Both the position numbers and the translations under genes were made by a program. Shown in pieces: positions 12,976-23,631 of a DNA stretch of 64,000 bases. Position 1 is the first letter of the stretch. Each line of letters opens with the position of its first letter. A model generated the notes under the pieces. The model made no database searches and was not told where the DNA came from. It saw only the letters and a list, made by a program, of their open reading frames with translations. Source of the stretch: Euonymus europaeus (Eukaryota > Streptophyta > Magnoliopsida > Celastrales > Celastraceae); assembly GCA_963580455.1 (NCBI GenBank), contig OY756958.1, forward strand, positions 13,032,501 through 13,096,500, written 5' to 3'.

Positions 12976-15949
12976 AGTTGCACAACTCTCTCTATGGAGG
13001 AGCTTTCAATGTTTTTGTCCATTTGTCATAGAAAGTTGGGGTTTTGGAATCAAAATAATCCAGGAAGCATATACTCGTAAAATTTGACATAGAAGAACAA
13101 TAAATAGTGTAGACCGAGCAATTTTGATAGTCCGAAGTTGCACAACTCTATCCACGAAGAAGCTTTTAATGTTTTTGTCCATTTGTCATAGAAAGTTGGG
13201 GTTTTGGAATCAAAATAATGCAGGAAGTATATACTCGTAAAATTTGACATAGAAGAACAATAAATAGTGTACACCGAGCAATTTTGATAGTCCGAAGTTG
13301 CACAACTCTCTCCGTGGAGGAGCTTTTAATATTTTTGTCCATTTGTCATAGAAAGTTGGGGTTTTGGCATCGAAATAATCCAGGAAGCATATACTCTTAA
13401 AATTTGACGTAGAAGAACAATAAAAAGTGTACACCGAGCAATTTTGATAGTCCGAAGTTGCACAACTCTCTCCATGGAGGAGCTTTCAATGTTTTTGTCC
13501 ATTTGTCATAGAAAGTTGGGGTTTTGGAATCAAAATAATCCAGGAAGCACATACTCGGAAAATTTGACATAGAAGAACAATAAATAGTGTAGACCGAGCA
13601 ATTTTGATAGTCCGATGTTGCACAACTTTCTCCACGAAGGAACTTTTAATGTTTTTGTCCATTTGTCATAAAAAGTTGGGGTTTTGGCATCGAAATAATC
13701 CAGGAAGCATATACTCGTAAAATTTGACATAGAAGAACAATAAATAGTGTACACCGACCAATTTTGATAGTCCGAAGTTGCACAACTCTCTCCATGGAAA
13801 AGCTTTTAATGTTTTTGTCCATTTGTCATAAAAAGTTGGGGTTTTGGAATCAAAATAATTCAGGAAGCATATACTCGTAAAATTTGACATAGAAGAACAA
13901 TAAATAGTGTAGACCGAGCAATTTTGATAGTCCGAAGTTGCACAACTTTCTCCACGAAGGAGCTTTTAATGTTTTTGTCCATTTGTCATAGAAAGTTGGG
14001 GTTTTGTCATCGAAATAATCCAGGAAGCATATACTCTTAAAATTTGACATAGAAGAACAATAAAAAGTGTACACCGAGCAATTGTGATAGTTCGAAGTTG
14101 CACAACTCTCTCTATGGAGGAGCTTTTAATGTTTTTGTCCATTTGGCATAGAAAGTTGGGGTTTTGGAATCAAAATAATCCAGGAAGCATATACTCGTAA
14201 ACTTTGACATAGAAGAACAATAAAAAATGTACACCGAGCAACTTTTAAGGTCCGAAGTTGCTCAACTCTCTCTATGGAGTAGCTTTAAAGGGTTTTGTCC
14301 ATTTGTCATAGAAAGTTGGGGTTTTGGCATCGAAATAACCTAGGAAGCTTATACTCGTAAAATTGGACATAGAAGAACAATAAAAAGTGTACACCGAGCA
14401 ATTTTGATAGTTCGAAGTTGCACTACTCTCTCTATGGAGGAACTTTTAATGTTTTTGTCCATTTGTCATAAAAAGTTGGGGTTTTGGCATCGAAATAATC
14501 CAGGTAGCATATACTCTTAAAATTTGACATAGAAGAACAATAAATAGTGTACACCGAGCAATTTTGATAGTCCGAAGTTGCACAACTCTCTCCATGGAAA
14601 AGCTTTTAATGTTTTTGTCCATTTGTCATAAAAAGTTGGGGTTTTGGAATCAAAATAATTCAGGAAGCATATACTCGTAAAATTTGACATAGAAGAACAA
14701 TAAATAGTGTAGACCGAGCAATTTTGATAGTCCGAAGTTGCACAACTCTCTCCACGAAGGAGCTTTTAATGTTTTTGTCCATTTGTTATAGAAAGTTGGG
14801 GTTTTGGAATCAAAATAATCCAGGAAGTATATACTCGTAAAATTTGACATAGAAGAACAATAAATAGTGTACACCGAGCAATTTTGATGGTCCGAAGTTG
14901 CACAACTCTCTCTATAGAGGAGCTTTCAATGTTTTTGTCCATTTCTCATAGAAAGTTGGGGTTTTGGAATGAAAATAATCCAGGAAGCATATACTCGTAA
15001 AATTTGACATAGAAGAACAATAAATAGTGTAGACCGAGCAATTTTGATAGTCCGAAGTTGCACAACTCTCTCCACGAAGGAGCTTTTAATGTTTTTGTCC
15101 ATTTGTCATAGAAAGTTGGGGTTTTGGAATCAAAATAATCCAGGAAGTATATACTCGTAAAATTTGACATAGAAGAACAATAAATAGTGTACACCGAGCA
15201 ATTTTGATAGTCCGAAGTTGCACAACTCTCTCCATGGAGGAGCTTTTAATATTTTTGTCCATTTTTCATAGAAAGTTGGGGTTTTGGCATCGAAATAATC
15301 CAGGAAGCATATACTCTTAAAATTTGACGTAGAAGAACAATAAAAAGTGTACACCGAGCAATTTTGATATTCCGAAGTTGCACAACTCTCTCTATGCAGG
15401 AGCTTTCAATGTTTTTGTCCATTTGTCGTAGAAAGTTGGGGTTTTGGAATCAAAATAATCCAGGAAGCATATACTCGTAAAATTTGACATAGAAGAACAA
15501 TAAATAGTGTAGACCGAGCAATTTTGATAGTCCGAAGTTGCACAACTCTCTCCACGAAGGAGCTTTTAATGTTTTTGTCCATTTGTCATAAAAAGTAAGG
15601 GTTTTGGCATCGAAATAATCCAGAAAGCATATACTCGTAAAATTTGACATAGAAGAACAATAAATAGTGTACACCGAGCAATTTTGATAGTCCGAAGTTG
15701 CAAAACTCTCTCCATGGAAAAGCTTTTAATGTTTTTGTCCATTTGTCATAGAAAGTTGGGGTTTTGGAATCAAAATAATCCAGGAAGCATATACTCGTAA
15801 AATTTGACATAGAAGAACAATAAATAGTGTAGACCGAGCAATTTTGATAGTCCGAAGTTGCACAACTCTCTCCACGAAGGAGCTTTTAATGTTTTTGTCC
15901 ATTTGTCATTGAAAGTTGGGGTTTTGGAATCAAAATAATCCAGGAAGCA

Positions 15950-16430
15950 TATACTCGTAAAATTTGACATAGAAGAACAATAAATAGTGTACACAGAGAA
16001 ATTTCGATAGTCCAAAGTTGCACAACTCTCTACCTTGTGGAGCTTTTAATGTTTTTGTCCATTTGTCATAGAAAGTTTGGGTTTTGGCATCGAAATAATC
16101 CAGGAAGCATATATTCGTAAAATTTGACATAGAAGAACAATAAAAAGTGTACACCGAGCAACTTTGATAGTCCGAAGTTGCTCAACTCACTCTATTGAGG
16201 AGCTTTAAACGGTTTTGTTCATTTGTCATAGAAAGTTGGGGTTTTGGCATCGAAATAATCTAGCAAGCTTATACTCGTAAAATTTGACATAGAAGAACAA
16301 TAAAAAGTATACAACGAGCAACTTTTATGGTCCGAAGTTGCTCAACTCTCTATATGGAGTATCTTTTAACAGTTTTGTCGATTTGTCATAGATAGTTGGT
16401 GTTTTGTCATCAAAATAATCTACGAAGCTT
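15950..16430. repeat. h-a-b2 monomer cassette
   Basis: The h monomer ('ctctaccttgtggagc') is followed by an a monomer with 'ctctattgagg' and a b2 monomer ('gtcgatttgtcatagatag', 'gtcatcaaaataatctacg'). After this an f monomer follows instead of i, so the cassette is truncated compared with 18190-18830. Confidence 0.8.
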
Positions 16431-18189
16431 AGACTCATAAAATTTGACATAGAAGAACAACAAAAAGTGTACACCGAGCAACTTTGATAGTCCGAAGTTG
16501 CACAACTCTCTCCACGAAGGAGCTTTTAATGTTTTTTTCCATTTGTCATAAAAAGTTGGAGTTTTGGCATCGAAATAATCCAGGAAGCATATACTCGTAA
16601 AATTTGACATAGAAGAACAATAAATAGTGTACACCGAGCAATTTTGATGGTCCGAAATTGCACAACTCTCTCCATGGAAAAGCTTTTAATGTTTTTGTCC
16701 ATTTGTCATAAAAAGTTGGGGTTTTGGAATCAAAATAATCCAGGAAGCATATACTCGTAAAATTTGACATAGAAGAACAATAAATAGCGTAGACCGAGCA
16801 ATTTTGATAGTCCGAAGTTGCACAACTCTCTCCACGAACGAGCTTTTAATGTTTTTGTCCATTTGTCATAGAAAGTTGGGGTTTTGGCATCGAAATAATC
16901 CAGGAAGCATATACTCTTAAAATTTGACATAGAAGAACAATAAAAAGTGTACACCGAGCAATTTTGATGGTCCGAAGTTGCACAACTCTCTCTATGGAGG
17001 AGCTTTCAATGTTTTTGTCCATTTGTCATAGAAAGTTGGGGTTTTGGAATCAAAATAATCCAGGAAGATTATACTCGTAAAATTTGACATAGAAGAACAA
17101 TAAATAGCGTAGACCGAGCAATTTTGATAGTCCGAAGTTGCACAACTCTCTCCACGAAGGAGCTTTTATTGTTTTTGTCAATTTGTCATAGAAAGTTGGG
17201 GTTTTGGCATCGAAATAATCCAGGAAGCATATACTCTTAAAATTTGACATAGAAGAACAATAAAAAGTGTACACCGAGCAATTTTGATAGTCCGAAGTTG
17301 CACAACTCTCTCTATGGAGGAGCTTTCAATGTTTTTGTCCATTTGTCATAGAAAGTTGGGGTTTTGGAATCAAAATAATCCAGGAAGCATATACTCGTAA
17401 AATTTGACATAGAAGAACAATAAATAGTGTAGACCGAGCAATTTTGATAGTCCGAAGTTGCACAACTCTCTCCACGAAGGAGCTTTTAATGTTTTTGTCC
17501 ATTTGTCATAGAAAGTTGGGGTTTTGTCATCGAAATAATCCAGGTAGCATATACTCTTAAAATTTGACATAGAAGAACAATAAAAAGTGTACACCGAGAA
17601 ATTTTGATAGTTCGAAGTTGCACAACTCTCTCTATGGATGAGCTTTTAATGTTTTTGTCCATTTGGCATAGAAAGATGGGGTTTTGGAATCAAAATAATC
17701 CAGGAAGCATATACTCGTAAAATTTGACATAGAAGAATAATAAATAGTGTAGACCGAGCAATTTTGATAGTCCGAAGTTGCACAACTCTCTCCACGAAGG
17801 AGCTTTTAATGTTTTTGTCCATTTGTCATAGAAAGTTGGGGTTTTGGAATCAAAATAATCCAGGAAGTATATACTCGTAAAATTTGACATAGAAGAACAA
17901 TAAATAGTGTACACCGAGCAATTTTGATTATCCGAAGTTGCACAACTCTCTCCATGGAAGAGCTTTTAATATTTTTGTCCATTTGTCATAGAAAGTTGGG
18001 GTTTTGTCATCGAAATAATCCAGGAAGCATATACTCTTAAAATTTGACGTAGAAGAACAATAAAAAGTGTACACCGAGCAATTTTGATAGTCCGAGGTTG
18101 CACAACTCTCTCCACGAAGGAGCTTTTAATGTTTTTGTCCATTTGTCATAAAAAGTTGGGGTTTTAGCATCGAAATAATCCAGGAAGCA

Positions 18190-18830
18190 TATACTCGTAA
18201 AATTTGACATAGAAGAACAATAAATAGTGTACACCGAGCAATTTTGATAGTCCAAAGTTGCACAACTCTCTACCTTGTGGAGCTTTTAATGTTTTTGTCC
18301 ATTTGTCATAGAAAGTTGGGGTTTTGGCATCGAAATAATCCAGGAAGCATATATTCGTAAAATTTGACATAGAAGAACAGTAAAAAGTGTACACCGAGCT
18401 ACTTTGATAGTCCGAAGTTGCTCAACTCACTCTATTGAAGAGCTTTAAACGGTTTTGTTCATTTGTCATAGAAAGTTGGGGTTTTGGCATCGAAATAATC
18501 TAGGAAGCTTATACTCGTAAAATTTGACATAGAAGAACAATAAAAAGTATACACCGAGCAACTTTTATGGTCCGAAGTTGCTCAACTCTCTCTATGGAGT
18601 AGCTTTTAATAGTTTTGTCGATTTGTCATAGATAGTTGGTGTTTTGTCATCAAAATAATCTACGAATCTTATACTCGAAAAATTTGACATAGAAGAACAA
18701 CAAAAAGTGTACACCAAGCAACTTTGATAGTTCGAAGTTGCTCAACTCACTCTATGGAGTAGCTTTAAATCGTTTTGTCCACTTGTCAAAGAAAGTAGAT
18801 GGTTTTCTTATGGAAATAATCCAGAAAGCT
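18190..18830. repeat. h-a-b2-i monomer cassette (left of central array)
   Basis: Full four-monomer cassette: h ('ctctaccttgtggagc'), a ('ctctattgaag'), b2 ('gtcgatttgtcatagatag') and i ('ccacttgtca', 'gatggttttcttatgg'). Its h monomer lies 2,240 bp (14 monomers) after the previous h. The i monomer marks the left boundary of the regular HOR array. Confidence 0.85.
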
Positions 18831-18990
18831 TATACTCGTAAAATTTGACATAGAAGAACAATAAAAAGTGTACACCGAGCAATTTTGATAGTTCGAAGTT
18901 GCACAACTCTCTCTATGGAGGAGCTTTTAATGTTTTTGTTCATTTGGCATAGAAAGTTGGGGTTTTGGAATCAAAATAATCCAGGAAGCA
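18831..18990. repeat. Representative satellite monomer (type c')
   Basis: One monomer in the register used throughout. Positions 1-60 are A/T-rich ('tatactcg', 'aaaatttgaca', 'ataaaaagtg', then the palindrome gtgtacac). Positions 61-94 are G/C-richer and carry 'gaagttgcacaactctctc' and the type-diagnostic box. Positions 95-160 contain A/T tracts about every 10 bp ('cttttaatg', 'gtttttg', 'catttg', 'gaaag', 'gttttgg', 'gaaataa'). This copy has 'catttggcat', which marks the c' subtype, and ends in 'ggaatcaaaataatcc'. The start point is arbitrary because the array is tandem. Confidence 0.95.
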
Positions 18991-19150
18991 TATACTCGTA
19001 AAATTTGACATAGAAGAACAATAAATAGTGTACACTGAGCAATTTTGATAGTCCGAAGTTGCAAAACTCTCTCCATGGAGGAGCTTTTAATGTTTTTATC
19101 CATTTGTCATAGAAAGTTTGGGTTTTGGCATCGAAATAATCCAGGAAGCA

Positions 19151-20110
19151 TATACTCGTAAGATTTGACATAGAAGAACAATAAAAAGTGTACACCGAGC
19201 AACTTTGATAGTCCGAAGTTGCTCAACTCACTCTGTGGAGGAGCTTTAAACGGTTTTGTTCATTTGTCATAGAAAGTTGGGGTTTTGGCATCGAAATAAT
19301 CTAGGAAGCTTATACTCGTAAAATTTGACATAGAATAATAGTAAAAAATGTACATCGAGCAACTTTTATGGTCCGAAGTTTCTCAACTCTCTCTATGGAG
19401 TAGCTTTAAAGGGTTTTGTCCATTTGTCATAGAAAGTTGGGGTTTTGGCATCGAAATAACCGAGGAAGCTTATTCTCGTAAAATTGGACATAGAAGAACA
19501 ATAAAAAGTGTACACCGAGCAATTTTGATAGTTCGAAGTTGCACAACTCTCTCGATGGAGGAGCTTTTAATGTTTTTGTCCATTTGTCATAGAAAGTTGG
19601 GGTTTTGGAATTAAAATAATCCAGGAAGTATATACTCGTAAAATTTGACATAGAAGAACAATAAATAGTGTACACCGAGCAATTTTGATAGTCCGAAGTT
19701 GCACAACTCTCTCCATGGAGGAGGTTTTAATATTTTTGTCCATTTGTCATAGAAAGTTGGGGTTTTGGCATCGAAATAATCCAGGAAGCATATACTCTTA
19801 AAATTTGACATAGAAGAACAATAAAAAGTGTACACCGAGCAATTTTGATAGTTCGAAGTTGCACAACTCTCTCTATGGAGGAGCTTTTAATGTTTTTGTC
19901 CATTTGGCATAGAAAGTTGGGGTTTTGGAATCAAAATAATCCAGGAAGCATATACTCATAAAATTTGACATAGAAGAACAATAAATAGTGTACACTGAGC
20001 AATTTTGATAGTCCGAAGTTGCAAAACTCTCTCCATGGAGGAGCTTTTAATGTTTTTGTCCATTTGTCATAGAAAGTTGGGGTTTTGGCATCGAAATAAT
20101 CCAGGAAGCA
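19151..20110. repeat. HOR unit, 6-mer (a-b-c-d-c'-g)
   Basis: Six monomers, 960 bp. The b copy has the variant 'gaagtttctcaac' and the c copy 'ctctcgatggagg'. With the preceding c'-g pair it was duplicated to 22.3-23.7 kb at an offset of 3,521 bp. Confidence 0.8.
19197..19224. repeat. Inverted repeat with 9-bp perfect stem (class-A monomer, example)
   Basis: The left arm gagcaactt and right arm aagttgctc are exact reverse complements around the 10-nt loop tgatagtccg. The element recurs in nearly every a and b monomer (b carries the loop ttatggtccg) and in most monomers of the first 2.4 kb. In c-g monomers the arms are gagcaattt and aagttgcac, which leaves one A/A mismatch and one T/G pair. 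Dyad symmetry of this kind can form a hairpin or cruciform. Whether it does so in the cell is not shown by the sequence. Confidence 0.9.
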
Positions 20111-22030
20111 TATACTCGTAAGATTTGACATAGAAGAACAATAAAAAGTGTACACCGAGCAACTTTGATAGTCCGAAGTTGCTCAACTCACTCTGTGGAG
20201 GAGCTTTAAACGGTTTTGTTCATTTGTCATAGAAAGTTGGGGTTTTGGCATCGAAATAATCTACGAAGCTTATACTCGTAAAATTTGACATAGAATAACA
20301 ATAAAAAATGTACACCGAGCAAATTTTATGGTCCGAAGTTGCTCAACTCTCTCTATGGAGTAGCTTTAAAGGGTTTTGTCCATTTGTCATAGAAAGTTGG
20401 GGTTTTGGCATCGAAATAACCGAGGAAGCTTATACTCGTAAAATTGGACATAGAAGAACAATAAAAAGTGTACACCGAGCAATTTTGATAGTTCGAAGTT
20501 GCACAACTCTCTCTATGGAGGAGCTTTTAATGTTTTTGTCCATTTGTCATAGAAAGTTGGGTTTTTGGAATCAAAATAATCCAGGAAGTATATACTCGTA
20601 AAATTTGACATAGAAGAACAATAAATAGTGTACACCGAGCATATTTGATAGTCCGAAGTTGCACAACTCTCTCCATGGAGGAGCTTTTAATATTTTTGTC
20701 CATTTGTCATAGAAAGTTGGGGTTTTGGCATCGAAATAATCCAGGAAGCATATACTCTTAAAATTTGACATAGAAGAACAATAAAAAGTGTACACCGAGC
20801 AATTTTGATAGTCCGAAGTTGCACAACTCTCTCTATGGAGGAGCTTTCAATGTTTTTGTCCATTTGTCATAGAAAGTTGGGGTTTTGGAATCAAAATAAT
20901 CCAGGAAGCATATACTCGTAAAATTTGACATAGAAGAACAATAAATAGTGTAGACCGAGCAATTTTGATAGTCCGAAGTTGCACAACTCTCTCCACGAAG
21001 GAGCTTTTAATGTTTTTTCTCCATTTGTCATAGAAATTTGGGGTTTTGTCATCGAAATAATCCAGGAAGCATATACTCGTAAAATTTGACATAGAAGAAC
21101 AATAAATAGTGTAGACCGAGCAATTTTGATAGTCCGAAGTTGTACAACTCTCTCCACGAAGGAGCTTTTAATGTTTTTGTCCATTTGTCATAGAAAGTTG
21201 GGGTTTTGTCATCGAAATAATCCAGGAAGCATATACTCTTAAAATTTGACATATAAGAACAATAAAAAGTGTACACGAGCAATTTTGATAGTTCGAAGTT
21301 GCACAACTCTCTCTATGGAGGAGCTTTTAATGTTTTTGTCCATCTGGCATAGAAAGTTGGGGTTTTGGAATCAAAATAATCCAGGAAGCATATACTCGTA
21401 AACTTTGACATAGAAGAACAATAAATAGTGTAGACCGAGCAATTTTGATAGTCCGAAGTTGCACAACTCTCTCCACGAAGGAGCTTTTAATGTTTTTGTC
21501 CAGTTGTCATAGAAAGTTAGGGTTTTGGAATCAAAATAATCCAGGAAGTATATACTCGTAAAATTTGACATAGAAGAACAATAAATAGTGTACACCGAGC
21601 AATTTTGATAGTCCGAAATTGCACAACTCTCTCCATGGAGGAGCTTTTAATATTTTTGTCCATTTGTCATAGAAAGTTGGGGTTTTGGCATCGAAATAAT
21701 CCAGGAAGCATATACTCTTAAAATTTGACGTAGAAGAACAATAAATAGTGTATACCGAGCAATTTTGATAGTCCGAAGTTGCACAACTCTCTCTATGGAG
21801 GAGCTTTTAATGTTTTTGTCCATTTGGCATAGAAAGTTGGGGTTTTGGAATCAAAATAATCCAGGAAGCATATACTCGTAAAATTTGACATAGAAGAACG
21901 ATAAATAGTGTACACTGAGCAATTTTGATAGTCCGAAGTTGCAAAACTCTCTCCATGGACGAGCTTTTAATGTTTTTGTCCATTTGTCATAGAAAGTTGG
22001 GGTTTTGGCATCGAAATAATCCAGGAAGCA
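20111..22030. repeat. HOR unit, full 12-mer (a-b-c-d-e-f-f-c'-f-d-c'-g)
   Basis: The longest regular cycle seen, 1,920 bp and 12 monomers. It includes a +1 change near 21018 ('gttttttctcc') and a -1 change near 21276 ('gtgtacacgagc'). The f after c' carries 'gtccagttgtcat', a subtype found in that slot in most units. I take this as the reference cycle; 8-mers and 6-mers look like internal deletions of it. Confidence 0.8.
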
Positions 22031-22671
22031 TATACTCGTAAGATTTGACATAGAAGAACAATAAAAAGTGTACACCGAGCAACTTTGATAGTCCGAAGTT
22101 GCTCAACTCACTCTGTGGAGGAGCTTTAAACGGTTTTGTTCATTTGTCATAGAAAGTTGGGGTTTTGGCATCGAAATAATCTAGGAAGCTTATACTCGTA
22201 AAATTTGACATAGAATAACAATAAAAAATGTACATCGAGCAACTTTTATGCTCCGAAGTTGCTCAACTCTCTCTATGGAGTAGCTTTAAATGGTTTTGTC
22301 CACTTGTCAAAGAAAGTAGATGGTTTTCTTATGGGAATAATCCAGAAAGCTTATACTCGTAAAATTTGACATAGAAGAACAATAAAAAGTGTACACCGAG
22401 CAATTTTGAAAGTTCGAAGTTGGACAACTCTCTCTATGGAGGAGCTTTTAATGTTTTTGTCCATTTGGCATAGAAAGTTGGGGTTTTGGAATCAAAATAA
22501 TCCAGGAAGCATATACTCGTAAAATTTGACATAGAAGAACAATAAATAGTGTACACTGAGCAATTTTGATAGTCCGAAGTTGCAAAACTCTCTCCATGGA
22601 GGAGCTTTTAATGTTTTTATCCATTTGTCATAGAAAGTTTGAGTTTTGGCATCGAAATAATCCAGGAGGCA
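22031..22671. repeat. HOR unit, 4-mer with b/i hybrid (a-b/i-c'-g)
   Basis: Four monomers. The second starts as b ('ggagtagctttaaatgg') and ends as i ('gatggttttcttatgg'), with one extra base relative to register. From about 22281 it matches 18760 onward, so it brings i-type flank sequence into the central array. Confidence 0.8.
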
Positions 22672-23631
22672 TATACTCGTAAGATTTGACATAGAAGAAC
22701 AATAAAAAGTGTACACCGAGCAACTTTGATAGTCCGAAGTTGCTCAACTCACTCTGTGGAGGAGCTTTAAACGGTTTTGTTCATTTGTCATAGAATGTTG
22801 GGGTTTTGGCATCGAAATAATCTAGGAAGCTTATACTCGTAAAATTTGACATAGAATAACAATAAAAAATGTACATCGAGCAACTTTTATGGTCCGAAGT
22901 TGCTCAACTCTCTCTATGGAGTAGCTTTAAAGGGTTTTGTCCATTTGTCATAGAAAGTTGGGGTTTTGGCATCGAAATAACCGAGGAAGCTTATACTCGT
23001 AAAATTGGACATAGAAGTACAATAAAAAGTGTACACCGAGCAATTTTGATAGTTCGAAGTTGCACAACTCTCTCGATGGAGGAGCTTTTAATGTTTTTGT
23101 CCATTTGTCATAGAAAGTTGGGGTTTTGGAATTAAAATAATCCAGGAAGTATATACTCGTAAAATTTGACATAGAAGAACAATAAATAGTGTACACCGAG
23201 CAATTTTGATAGTCCGAAGTTGCACAACTCTCTCCATGGAGGAGCTTTTAATATTTTTGTCCATTTGTCATAGAAAGTTGAGGTTTTGCCATCGAAATAA
23301 TCCAGGAAGCATATACTCTTAAAATTTGACATAGAAGAACAATAAAAAGTGTACACCGAGCAATTTTGATCGTTCGAAGTTGCACAACTCTCTCTATGGA
23401 GGAGCTTTTAATTTTTTTGTCCATTTGGCATAGAAATTTGGGGTTTTGGAATCAAAATAATCCAGGAAGCATATACTCGTAAAATTTGACATAGAAGAAC
23501 AATAAATAGTGTACACTGAGCAATTTTGATAGTCCGAAGTTGCAAAACTCTCTCCATGGAGGAGCTTTTAATGTTTTTGTCCATTTGTCATAGAAAGTTG
23601 GGGTTTTGGCATCTAAATAATCCAGGAAGCA
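22672..23631. repeat. HOR unit, 6-mer (a-b-c-d-c'-g), duplicate of 19151-20110
   Basis: Same order and same private variants as 19151-20110 at a 3,521-bp offset, including 'ctctcgatggagg' and 'gaattaaaataatcc'. It differs at single bases, for example 'catagaagtac' near 23020 and 'gaggttttgcc' near 23280. Confidence 0.8.

Larger units (their letters stand above)
12976..18830. repeat. Transitional e/f/k-rich block
   Basis: About 37 monomers with no long regular HOR. By eye the order is e-f-d-e-f-k-f-c'-b-c-k-f-e-f-d-e-f-k-f-h-a-b2-f-k-f-e-f-e-f-c'-f-d-f-h-a-b2-i. Alternating e-f or k-f pairs give an underlying 320-bp dimer period. Many monomers carry 'gtgtagacc' and 'ctccacgaagg'. Type k is common here and to the left but absent from the central array, where g takes its place before a. 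Confidence 0.75.

Noticed and set aside
15950..16110. Insertion of foreign DNA at the h monomer ('ctctaccttgtggagc')
   Set aside because: Length and flanks remain those of a normal 160-bp monomer; only a few bases of the central box differ, so it is a diverged monomer type.
18760..18830. Transposon remnant in the i monomer ('gatggttttcttatgg')
   Set aside because: It aligns along its length to the normal monomer end with substitutions, with no terminal repeats or target-site duplication.
18891..18905. RNA polymerase III B box (tRNA or SINE-like) at 'agttcgaagtt'
   Set aside because: Only the core gttcga matches; the following bases do not fit, and no convincing A box or terminator arrangement is present.
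18961..18972. Telomere-like ggggtttt
   Set aside because: It occurs once per 160-bp monomer and never in tandem, so it is not telomeric repeat, and one G run cannot make a G-quadruplex.
19206..19230. CENP-B box
   Set aside because: The minus strand has ttcggacta, which fits the first half (TTCGNNNNA), but the CGGG half is absent. I found no full match in the consensus types.
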